The position numbers were made by a program, and so were the translations under genes. A stretch of DNA of 64,000 nucleotides, from the NCBI RefSeq assembly GCF_001885075.1, contig NZ_MODU01000004.1:4154001-4218000 (forward strand). Reading direction: 5' to 3'. This DNA comes from Alteromonas sp. V450. GTDB lineage: Bacteria > Pseudomonadota > Gammaproteobacteria > Enterobacterales > Alteromonadaceae. The notes beneath the pieces are model-generated. The model searched no databases and had not been told where the DNA came from. It saw only the letters and a program-made list of their open reading frames with translations. Below, piece after piece: positions 56,390 through 64,000 of the stretch (the stretch's first letter is position 1; every line of letters starts with the position of its first letter).

Positions 56390-59300
56390 ATGAGAATATT
56401 GACCTTACGCCTTAAAAACCTAAACGCCTTAAAAGGGGAGTGGAAGATAGATTTCACCCAGTCGCCGTTTATTGACAATGGGCTGTTTGCTATAACAGGC
56501 CCAACCGGGGCGGGTAAAACCACGCTGCTTGATGCCATTTGTTTAGCGCTTTATCACCAAACCCCTCGCTTGGGGCCAATTTCAACGTCGAACAACGATA
56601 TCATGACTCGCGGCACGGCGGAGTGTTTGGCGGAGGTTGAGTTTGATATTAAGGGTAAAGCATACCGTGCGTTTTGGAGTATGCGTCGGGCCAGAGGGAA
56701 AGTTGACGGTAACCTGCAAAGTGCTGATGTTGAGCTGGCCGAAGTTGAAAGCGGTAAGGTATTGGCTACCCAAGTGCGGCCAAAAAGTGAAGAGATTGAA
56801 AAGCTAACTGGCCTTAATTTTGCCCGCTTCACCAAGTCGATGATGTTGTCGCAAGGCGATTTTGCAGCATTTTTGAATGCTAACGAGGCCGACCGAGCCG
56901 AGCTGCTTGAAGAGTTAACTGGCACCGAAATTTACGGGCAGATATCACGGGCGGTACATCAGCAATTTAGTGACGCTAAACAAAAGAAAAAAGAGTTTGC
57001 GATAAAGCTAGAAGGCGTAACCTTGCTTAGCGACGAGCAAATTACCCAGCTTGAAGATGAGCAAGCACAAACCAAGAGCCAAGTGTCAGCGTTTAACCAA
57101 ACACTTACTGAACTGCAAAAGCAACAGCAGTGGCAACAAGCGTTTAACGCTAACAAGCTTGTCATTAAAGAAGCCAGTGAAGCGCAGCAGGCCGCGAATA
57201 ACGCCATCAATGAGGCGAAACAAGAACTTGATCTTCTCACCCAAAGCGAGCCGGCTGAAAAGCTTCGCCTGCCATTCTTGCAAAGAAACGCCCTTCAGCA
57301 AGACGTAACCCGTTATAAAGAAAGGCTTGACGAGAAGGCGGCTCAGCTTCCCGATTTAAAAACGCAAAAGGCACAACGTAGTTCAGAAGTAACTCATGCC
57401 GAGAAAGCGTTAGCGCAGACAAAGCAACAAGCCAGTGAGCTTGAAAAGCGTATAAACGAGCAGGTGGTGCCGCTAGATAACCAAATAGCGCAGCTTACTA
57501 GTGAACAGCAAAAAGCAAACGAAAACGCGGCACGTTTAAGGCAGTCAATAAACGCGTTAACGCTAAAGCGCAAAGAAATCGAAAACGCTTCGGCAGATAA
57601 CAAGACCAAGCTTGGTGAACTGGAAGCTTACTTGAGAGAACACCACTCACTTAGCGGTGTGGCCGAGTTTATCAGTGGCTGGAGTGAAACGGCGCGCCAT
57701 ATTGAACATGATCAGAGGCAGTTAGAAACACTGACACAAAGCGTAAAGAATGATCGTCAGGCGCTTTCATCCCTAGATGACGCTATCGCAAAAACAAACG
57801 AGTCGTTGAGCGCGTTAGCGCAGACCTTCGATGACAAAAACGCGCAAGTAGCCACGTGCGAGAAGGCACTTCAGGCCGCGCTATCTGACAAACCAACTGA
57901 TACTAATAGTGCTAATGCAACCAGCAAAGCAAGCCTTCAGCAAGAGCGCGATACCAAGCTCCATCATTGGGATAGTGTGCTACAGATAGGGCATATCCAA
58001 CAGCAATATTTGGCACTAGAGCAAGACAAAGTATCGCTGAGTGCGCAGAGGGAAGACTTAGCGAAGAAACTAGGTCAGCAGCAATCTGACCGTCAAGCCT
58101 TGGTTGATGCTTACAAGCAAACTCGCAGTAATTTAAAAGACATAGAGGCGCTTATCGCCCTGGATGCTGAAGTGGCGCACCTTCGCGCACAGTTAAAAAC
58201 TGGCGAGCCATGCCCTGTCTGTGGGGCTAACGAACACACCACGTCTAGCGTGGCGATTGATGTACCTGAAACTATCCAAAAGCGAGATAGCTTAAAGCAG
58301 CAGTTAGATGATATTGAGCAGCAAGGGGCGAGGGCAAAAGAAAGCGTTACACACACTGAATTCACTCTTGCTCAGGTTAATAAGCAGCTAGAACAGGCAA
58401 GCGGGCAACGAGATACGCTGCTAGAAAAATGGCAACAGATTTCAAGCGTACTTAGCGCTGATATACCGAGCTTTGAAAAGGTCGACATTAATACATCGCA
58501 AAGCGTCGCTCAATTTACGGAGCAGTTTAAAACCCGCCTTGATGATATTAGTGCCCAATTAACCCGTTTAGATGAGTGCGAGCAAGCTCTAAATGCTGCA
58601 CAGCAGGCTAAAAATGAAGCGCAGCAGTTGCTACAAGCCAAGCAGTCAGAACTTGCAGTTTCTCTGCAGCAGCGCGAAACCTTGGAAAAGCAATTTACCG
58701 AACGTAATGCAGAGTTAGAGAGCAAAACACAAGGGATTAATAATAATATTTTAGCGCTCAGCGAGACTATGACGGCGCACGGTGCTGACATTCACAACCT
58801 GACCTTTGATGGAATTACCACGTGGTTAAATGAAAAAGCCGAAGCGCTTAAAACCTACAAACACAATCATCAGCTACACGCTAAACTTAAAGATGAGTTG
58901 CAAGAGGTAAACAGCACCTTGCTTGTGATCAGTCGGGATATTGAAAGTGCCGAGAACCAGCTTAAGGGCGTATGCGAAGAGCTTGTGCAGCTAGATAAAA
59001 GCCTAGAGGCGCTGCGAGACTCGCGCACAACCGTATTCCCTGAAGGCAATATTGCTGAAACAAGGAATAAGGCAAACGCCGCCCAAGAAAAGGCTGAGCG
59101 AAATGTAAATGAATGCAAATCTCGCCTGCAACAAACAGACACTATATTGTCTCGTTTAGAAGCCGAAATTGCCCAGCTTAATGAGCAAATGCGCGAAAAA
59201 GAGCAAGCACTTACAGAGGCAACAGAGCACTTTAACCGTCAGTTGGCGAGCAGCCCCTTTGCCGATGAACAAGCGTTTAGCAATGCCCTTTTAGACGAAG

Positions 59301-60130
59301 ATACCCGCAACACCTTACTTGAACTACAAAAGCGACTAACGCAGCAAAAACAACAGGCAGACTTAAAGCTGGAAAATGCGCTAGCAACCCAACAATCGCT
59401 AAAAGCCCATGCTGATGCAGCGCAGTGGCAGCGCGAGTTAGAAGAGCACGGTGCACAGTGGCTCGATACGAAGATTACCCAGCAAGCTCAGCAGCGTGAC
59501 ACGCTGTTATCGTCTTTAGGGCAAATTGAACAGCAGCTAAGCGCTAACAATCAAGCCCGCGAAAGACAGCAGCAGCTTGTGGATGAGATGGCAGCGTTTG
59601 AGGCGTATTATGATGATATTACTTACCTGCACTCATTAATTGGTTCGGCCAGCGGCGACAAATTCAGACGCTTTGCGCAAGGGCTTACTTTAGATAACCT
59701 AGTGCAGCTTGCAAATCAGCAGCTTGATAAATTACACGGTCGCTATCAGCTAATGCGAAAAGAAAACGAAGGGTTGGGTTTAAGTGTATTAGACACCTGG
59801 CAAGGTGACGTGGTAAGAGACACCAAAACTCTGTCTGGTGGAGAAAGCTTTTTGGTGAGCCTTGCACTGGCATTAGCTTTATCTGACTTGGTCAGTCACA
59901 AGACCAGTATCGATTCGCTATTTTTAGATGAAGGCTTTGGCACTCTAGACGCGGAGACTTTGGATGTGGCCCTTGATGCGCTAGACAACTTAAATGCCAG
60001 CGGAAAAATGATTGGTGTGATAAGCCATATTGAAGCGATGAAAGAGCGTATTCCCACTCAGTTAAAAGTAATTAAACGCAACGGTGTGGGGTTAAGTGCA
60101 CTAGAAAAACCTTATGCGGTTTCAAGTTAA
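56390..60130 (+). CDS. sbcC: SbcC ATPase subunit
   Basis: Rad50-like SMC-type ATPase working with SbcD at DNA ends. The 1246-residue protein has Walker A GPTGAGKTTLLDAICLALYH near residues 38-57. Two long coiled-coil arms surround a zinc hook (GEPCPVCGANEH, about residues 605-616). The C-terminal half has the signature LSGGESFLVSLALALALSD and Walker B SLFLDEGFGTLD. It is somewhat longer than E. coli SbcC (1048) because of longer coils. Confidence 0.96.
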   Translation: MRILTLRLKNLNALKGEWKIDFTQSPFIDNGLFAITGPTGAGKTTLLDAICLALYHQTPRLGPISTSNNDIMTRGTAECLAEVEFDIKGKAYRAFWSMRRARGKVDGNLQSADVELAEVESGKVLATQVRPKSEEIEKLTGLNFARFTKSMMLSQGDFAAFLNANEADRAELLEELTGTEIYGQISRAVHQQFSDAKQKKKEFAIKLEGVTLLSDEQITQLEDEQAQTKSQVSAFNQTLTELQKQQQWQQAFNANKLVIKEASEAQQAANNAINEAKQELDLLTQSEPAEKLRLPFLQRNALQQDVTRYKERLDEKAAQLPDLKTQKAQRSSEVTHAEKALAQTKQQASELEKRINEQVVPLDNQIAQLTSEQQKANENAARLRQSINALTLKRKEIENASADNKTKLGELEAYLREHHSLSGVAEFISGWSETARHIEHDQRQLETLTQSVKNDRQALSSLDDAIAKTNESLSALAQTFDDKNAQVATCEKALQAALSDKPTDTNSANATSKASLQQERDTKLHHWDSVLQIGHIQQQYLALEQDKVSLSAQREDLAKKLGQQQSDRQALVDAYKQTRSNLKDIEALIALDAEVAHLRAQLKTGEPCPVCGANEHTTSSVAIDVPETIQKRDSLKQQLDDIEQQGARAKESVTHTEFTLAQVNKQLEQASGQRDTLLEKWQQISSVLSADIPSFEKVDINTSQSVAQFTEQFKTRLDDISAQLTRLDECEQALNAAQQAKNEAQQLLQAKQSELAVSLQQRETLEKQFTERNAELESKTQGINNNILALSETMTAHGADIHNLTFDGITTWLNEKAEALKTYKHNHQLHAKLKDELQEVNSTLLVISRDIESAENQLKGVCEELVQLDKSLEALRDSRTTVFPEGNIAETRNKANAAQEKAERNVNECKSRLQQTDTILSRLEAEIAQLNEQMREKEQALTEATEHFNRQLASSPFADEQAFSNALLDEDTRNTLLELQKRLTQQKQQADLKLENALATQQSLKAHADAAQWQRELEEHGAQWLDTKITQQAQQRDTLLSSLGQIEQQLSANNQARERQQQLVDEMAAFEAYYDDITYLHSLIGSASGDKFRRFAQGLTLDNLVQLANQQLDKLHGRYQLMRKENEGLGLSVLDTWQGDVVRDTKTLSGGESFLVSLALALALSDLVSHKTSIDSLFLDEGFGTLDAETLDVALDALDNLNASGKMIGVISHIEAMKERIPTQLKVIKRNGVGLSALEKPYAVSS

Positions 60131-60360
60131 ATGGAGAAGTATTGGGACGTGAGTATGTTTAGTGCTCACTTTACCTGATACTTTTAGCGATGAAGTTAAA
60201 CCAAATCTGATAGTTTCCTGTTAGCGTAAAGCGACATAGTATAGCACCTTTGCGCTTGTCCGCTCCAGACAGACACCTGATATTTAGGGGCTAGGCATCA
60301 AACTTCCGAGTTGTGCCAAAAGCGGTCGTTTTGAACGCCTCTGACCTTTCTCCGCGAAAT

Positions 60361-61944
60361 TTACCCCACAATAGCCGTTGAGTGGTGGTCTTGTTCGCAA
60401 TAGTCAAAGAACATAGGGTGAATAACAATAACATCTTCTCCCTGCAAGGCTCCTGAAATGCTTTCATCGGGATGATGATAGTAGAATTTACACAAGTACC
60501 TTTGCCCTCTATATCTCGTTGGAGGAAGGTACGCAGTTGCCGCAGTATCTTTAATATCGTGCCCCTTCAACTCTTTTAAAACCCCAAAAAATCCCATATT
60601 GTATAGTTGATCTATTTTGTCATCTAAAGAAACATAAGAACCTAAGTCAGAAATAATTTTCTCTACTTTCTGTCTAAACGACGTGTATTCACAAACATTA
60701 GAAAAGTTCTTAAATCTGTGAAAAAATCTTTTCAAATTGGGGTGGTCAATTGAATACTCTTTGATAAAGGCATCTACATTTTTCTTTGCTAAGCGATGAA
60801 TAACCTGTCTAAATTTATTTGCATCGAAGTCATTTTTTCTAGCTTCCGTTTCTAGTGCTTCCAGAGTTCTTAATATTTGCCTTGGCCTATATTGTGTGTG
60901 GCGCAATAAGTATTCGAAAGAGCTTTCCTGAATGTTGTAGCAATCATTTGGAATCACCGCAGGAAATAGAGATTGCCAAACTTCATCAAATTTCTTTCCG
61001 CCAGTAGAAAAAGCTATTCTTTTACCAAGCAACTTCTTAATTCCTGCATAATCCCAAATTATTGCTTCGTGCTTATATTCGATTTTATCATAATCTCTTA
61101 AGTCGGCTTCAATTAACCGATCATGTGGGATAAAGCAGTAGACTCTAAACGCGTCTCTAAGCTCATGTGTCAAACTAATTACATATATAGCACTAATTAG
61201 CGAATCAAATATTGATTGAATACTTAAGCGGTCATCAGTAGATTTTGCCTTTATTTCATCGAAATCATCGATAGTGATAATAACCTTTCGGCCTCCATCA
61301 TTTAGATACCTAAAAAAAGCATTTTTGGCTTGTACAAACTTAGGATCAAATAAAGGATAACTTTTCAAGCTGTCGTGAACCTGCGCGCTTAAAGCAGTTG
61401 GAAGACCAAGTCTTTCTAAATCCCTCTTGTCAGCCGGGTTGGTAACCTGTTCAATTTTCTTTATTGCATTGAAAGTTAATAAAGACATGATTGATACTAT
61501 TCCCATCTCAGCGAACCCTGAATCAGTTAAATACTCTTGAATAAGGTTTTTTTCTTTAGTGAGGTGGGTTTTCTCTACGCTCATTGCTGTTTTCATTGCA
61601 TATATAAATATTACAAATTGCCAGTAATGAGAAAGAACAGACAACGATTTTGCTTGAGTATATTCAATTAGATAGTTTAAGTTTTCTATAACTGATACGT
61701 ATTCGATGTCATCGAAGCTTATTTCAGTCACAACATCATTATTTTTTTTATGCGTAGCAACCAAGTGGCGCTTAAAAGCGGATTTACCAGATCCTTTTTC
61801 ACCACTTATAAGAGGTTTATAAGAATCAATTATTTCTTTGTACGACGAACACTGAACAAACTTTTCGAGAAATGGGCCATCGCTTTCATCTTTGGCATCA
61901 ATTGGCCCCCAATAAATATTCGGTCTATTCTTCATTTTTCTCAT
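60361..61944 (-). CDS. P-loop ATPase, Sll1717-like, lone accessory gene
   Basis: A 527-residue ATPase with Walker A SGEKGSGKSA (47-56) and Walker B VIITIDDFDEI (221-231). A following FRVYCFIPHDRL strand and a long helical C-terminus match, by my recollection, the Sll1717 P-loop ATPase family. It starts with MKNRPNIYWGPIDAKDESDGP, as in that group. Either ATG 61944 or the one three codons later may be used. Its base composition is visibly more AT-rich than its neighbours, and it stands alone between sbcC and a 0.6 kb gene-free stretch. Such ATPases often occur in genome islands and have suspected roles in defence. The function is unknown. Confidence 0.72.
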   Translation of the reverse strand: MRKMKNRPNIYWGPIDAKDESDGPFLEKFVQCSSYKEIIDSYKPLISGEKGSGKSAFKRHLVATHKKNNDVVTEISFDDIEYVSVIENLNYLIEYTQAKSLSVLSHYWQFVIFIYAMKTAMSVEKTHLTKEKNLIQEYLTDSGFAEMGIVSIMSLLTFNAIKKIEQVTNPADKRDLERLGLPTALSAQVHDSLKSYPLFDPKFVQAKNAFFRYLNDGGRKVIITIDDFDEIKAKSTDDRLSIQSIFDSLISAIYVISLTHELRDAFRVYCFIPHDRLIEADLRDYDKIEYKHEAIIWDYAGIKKLLGKRIAFSTGGKKFDEVWQSLFPAVIPNDCYNIQESSFEYLLRHTQYRPRQILRTLEALETEARKNDFDANKFRQVIHRLAKKNVDAFIKEYSIDHPNLKRFFHRFKNFSNVCEYTSFRQKVEKIISDLGSYVSLDDKIDQLYNMGFFGVLKELKGHDIKDTAATAYLPPTRYRGQRYLCKFYYHHPDESISGALQGEDVIVIHPMFFDYCEQDHHSTAIVG

Positions 61945-62572
61945 CCATGATAATTACTCTTATTAGCGGCTCTTAAACCTGACTATAAGCTAAAATATCA
62001 ACTCCCATTTTTTAGGTCACTTCTAAATTAGAATTTTTTAACTTTGTATGACTAAAACAAAGGCTGCATAACCACTATAAGTGATAGTATTAGAAATTGT
62101 AAGTGTCATCTATGGCAATGAAAGAACGAACTACTGACTTCCGCTTTTCGCTCATAGGTGACATTAAATTCTGAATGGACCAACTTCCGCTTTACGTACA
62201 AATGTGCCGTTTTGATACCTGCTCATCAACGACAGCTTCTGGTACAACTCAGAAATCTCGCATAGTGGAAGTGAGTATCGAACTCTCAGCACACAAAATA
62301 TTAAGCCGCAAGTTTTCTTGTATATCGTCGCTCTCTTCAGCTAATGCTGTATCGGGCTGTATGTACAGCCTTTCTTGGTTTATGTCTGCCTGCAAGGATA
62401 GGTTTTAACTTATAGTTGAAACTGTATAGCTAAGTTCAACGCGCCTCAACTGAGGCGAGTTTCGAACTTTTCGACTACCAAAAAGATGAAAGTCATACTT
62501 CGATAATGAAGTCGTGTAATATGCTATTTTTAGAAAATTCTCAGAATTAACATTAAGAAAGCAAGGAAGGAT
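61945..62572. other. AT-rich stretch between accessory genes, no credible gene
   Basis: 628 bases. A 77-codon frame at 62175-62408 is Ser/Cys-rich, lacks a ribosome-binding site and looks spurious. The segment repeats ACTTCCGCTTT (62140s and again near 62188). It has a perfect stem CGCCTCA-AC-TGAGGCG at 62442-62457, bracketed by GTTGAAACT and AGTTTCGAAC. It may hold remnants of inserted DNA plus promoters for both flanking genes. Confidence 0.5.
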
Positions 62573-63517
62573 ATGTTTTATCTTTTTCCGTTTGGAAAGG
62601 TTCCAAAAAGCGAGCGCGTTATAATTTACGGTTTGGGCGAGGTAGGCCAATCATTTCTGCGGCAACTCAACGTTGTAGGGCTGTACGAATGCATTTACGT
62701 ATCAGACAAGAAAATAGCGTCTACCGATGAACAAGGTAGTACCGTGTTTTTACCTGAAAAGGCTCTTTTTCTATTACCAAACTATCCCATCGTCATAGCG
62801 TCACTCAAATTTGGAAACGAGATTAAAGCTAGATTGATTTCTCAAGGGATCAGTGCAGAAAGACTAACTACAATAGACAGCAGTTATGTAATGCAAGATA
62901 GCCAGTTAGCGCCTCATTCTTACGATTGGAATCAATATTATAATAACGCTGAAGGGCATAACGAAGCGCATTTTAACTCGTATCTGAAGCCTTTGATTGA
63001 TAAATATCAATTTGATTTTTCGAAGGTTGTGGACTTCGCCTGCGGCAAGGGGAGAATTGCTGAAATTCTTAAAGGGTTGTGTGAACAATTGATATGTGTA
63101 GATACTAACCCTGAAGCCATAGCCCACTGTACTGAAAGATTTTCAGACAGTAAAAATGTGATTTGCAAGGTAAGCCAGCCACAGTCAATCCCTGTTGAGA
63201 GTACCAGTGGTACTTTTATATGCAGCTGGGACGCAATGGTGCACTTTGATTACAGAACTATAGACTACTTAATGACAGAATTTAGCCGAATCTTGAGAAA
63301 GGGAGGGCAGGCTGTTCTTCATCACTCGAACGCGAGGGAGCACAGCAACTTCGAAGCAGACACAAACTGGCGTAAGAACCCTCATTGGCGAAGTGAGTTT
63401 AATGCCAAAGACATGGCTCATATCGCTCACAAAAGTGGTTTTGTGGTGGAAGAGCAGATATTCGTTGATTGGGAAATTGAGGCACTGGACTGTATTACTG
63501 TGTTAAAAAAATGCTAG
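62573..63517 (+). CDS. Rossmann domain fused to class I SAM methyltransferase
   Basis: A 314-residue two-domain protein. Residues 14-110 form a nucleotide-binding Rossmann-like domain, with GLGEVG (20-25) after VIIY, as in CoA- or sugar-nucleotide-binding modules. Residues about 130-310 form a SAM-dependent methyltransferase with motif I VVDFACGKGR (152-161), acidic ICVDTNPEA after strand 2, and WDAMVHFDYR. Similar fusions are seen near surface-polysaccharide genes, but none is present here. AAGGAAGG precedes ATG 62573. The substrate is unknown. Confidence 0.85.
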   Translation: MFYLFPFGKVPKSERVIIYGLGEVGQSFLRQLNVVGLYECIYVSDKKIASTDEQGSTVFLPEKALFLLPNYPIVIASLKFGNEIKARLISQGISAERLTTIDSSYVMQDSQLAPHSYDWNQYYNNAEGHNEAHFNSYLKPLIDKYQFDFSKVVDFACGKGRIAEILKGLCEQLICVDTNPEAIAHCTERFSDSKNVICKVSQPQSIPVESTSGTFICSWDAMVHFDYRTIDYLMTEFSRILRKGGQAVLHHSNAREHSNFEADTNWRKNPHWRSEFNAKDMAHIAHKSGFVVEEQIFVDWEIEALDCITVLKKC

Positions 63518-63654
63518 AAAACGTGCCTACGTCGCAAGGTGCTATTGAAAAACTGAACATATCTGCTTACAAGTAATTGCACGGTAGATGCACGCAAGAT
63601 TATGGTTTTATGATACTTTATCTTTATCAAAAATAGATATGGACATCATATAAA

Positions 63655-64000
63655 GTGAAGCGATTCGCCATCCTCCCTCTTCTTGCCTCTTTCAGTACTT
63701 TCAGTAGCACCTTTCAGTGTGAAAGTGAGTTTGAATGGCTAAAAAGTACGTTTGAAAACAACGATGCTGGTTTTCAATATAGCGTTGAGAAAAAAGGGCT
63801 CGACCTTTATTCGGCTCACAATAATGACACTCTAACTCGAATACACAGTGCGAAAAGCGAAGCGCTGTGTCACACGGTGCTTCGCGACTGGCTTGCGTTT
63901 TTTCGCAAGGGTCATGTTGGTCTTGCGCTAAATACGAATGGTTCAGTGGAAGCGGTACGCGGATCGGTAGTGCATGATTTCGACTTGTCGGCATTCAAAC
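63655..64000 (+). CDS. N-terminal part of an exported S41-peptidase-like protein (runs off the window)
   Basis: An open frame begins at GTG 63655 and continues without a stop to the right edge. It starts KRFAILPLLASFSTFSS, a signal peptide. The next residues (CESEFEWLKSTFENNDAGFQY, then LRDWLAFFRKGHVGLALN) match the N-terminal region seen ahead of the S41 tail-specific protease domain in marine bacteria. The catalytic domain would lie beyond the window. Since an opposite-strand open frame overlaps, the protein character and signal peptide are the basis for choosing this strand. Confidence 0.7.
   Translation, partial: MKRFAILPLLASFSTFSSTFQCESEFEWLKSTFENNDAGFQYSVEKKGLDLYSAHNNDTLTRIHSAKSEALCHTVLRDWLAFFRKGHVGLALNTNGSVEAVRGSVVHDFDLSAFK

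Noticed and set aside
62175..62408. 77-codon plus-strand frame in the gene-poor stretch
   Set aside because: Ser/Cys-rich translation, no ribosome-binding site and no recognisable domain. Judged spurious.
1..64000. CRISPR arrays, tRNA genes and insertion sequences
   Set aside because: No regularly spaced direct repeats, cloverleaf-type sequences or transposase genes were found on reading the intergenic regions and translations.

Overview
The window reads as chromosomal DNA of a marine gammaproteobacterium, most probably Alteromonas or a close relative. This rests on gene content: a MetJ-type metK operator, a tkt-epd-pgk-fba operon, extended PstC/PstA permeases, an OhrR/Ohr pair, TonB-dependent receptor and S9/M1/S41 peptidases. 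Base composition is moderate and coding density high. No tRNA, rRNA, CRISPR array, prophage or complete insertion sequence was seen.

Layout. 1-4.8 kb: tail of an unidentified gene, a one-piece SecD-SecF translocase subunit, a K+/H+ antiporter and the RNase P RNA gene. 5-8.7 kb: a TonB-dependent outer-membrane receptor and a drug/metabolite-type exporter. 8.7-13.5 kb: a minus-strand three-gene operon in which a membrane hybrid histidine kinase with a recognisable LOV (blue-light, flavin-binding) domain is flanked by two periplasmic solute-binding proteins, with no permease or ATPase. This is the most interesting locus here. 13.9-15.6 kb: three small proteins (DEDDh exonuclease, barrel-like exported protein, degenerate CYTH protein). 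15.7-22.8 kb: metK with a tandem MetJ operator, then tkt, epd, pgk and a class I fructose-bisphosphate aldolase. 22.8-25.6 kb: a small unknown protein and an exported S9 peptidase.

25.8-38.4 kb is a phosphate/polyphosphate region: ppk-ppx (with a good Pho-box candidate), gcvR, pstC-pstA-pstB-phoU without pstS, pit and a tandem universal stress protein. 38.5-44.8 kb is rich in redox and stress genes: oxyR, a dual-specificity-type phosphatase, a PAQR/HlyIII protein with a FabR-like operator, ohrR/ohr with two matching operators, an M1 lipoprotein aminopeptidase and a peroxiredoxin-like protein. 44.9-50 kb: a YigZ-family protein, a LytS/LytTR two-component pair, a divergent exported HExxH protein and a DUF3754 membrane protein. 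50.2-54.7 kb: LysR regulator, aldo/keto reductase, GlcG-like protein and a GH13 lipoprotein amylase. 54.9-60.1 kb: sbcD-sbcC.

60.1-63.5 kb looks like an accessory insertion. It holds an AT-rich lone P-loop ATPase resembling the Sll1717 family, a 0.6 kb stretch without a credible gene, and a Rossmann-methyltransferase fusion. The window ends inside an exported S41-peptidase-like gene.

All calls come from reading the translated sequence and motifs by eye. No database search was possible.
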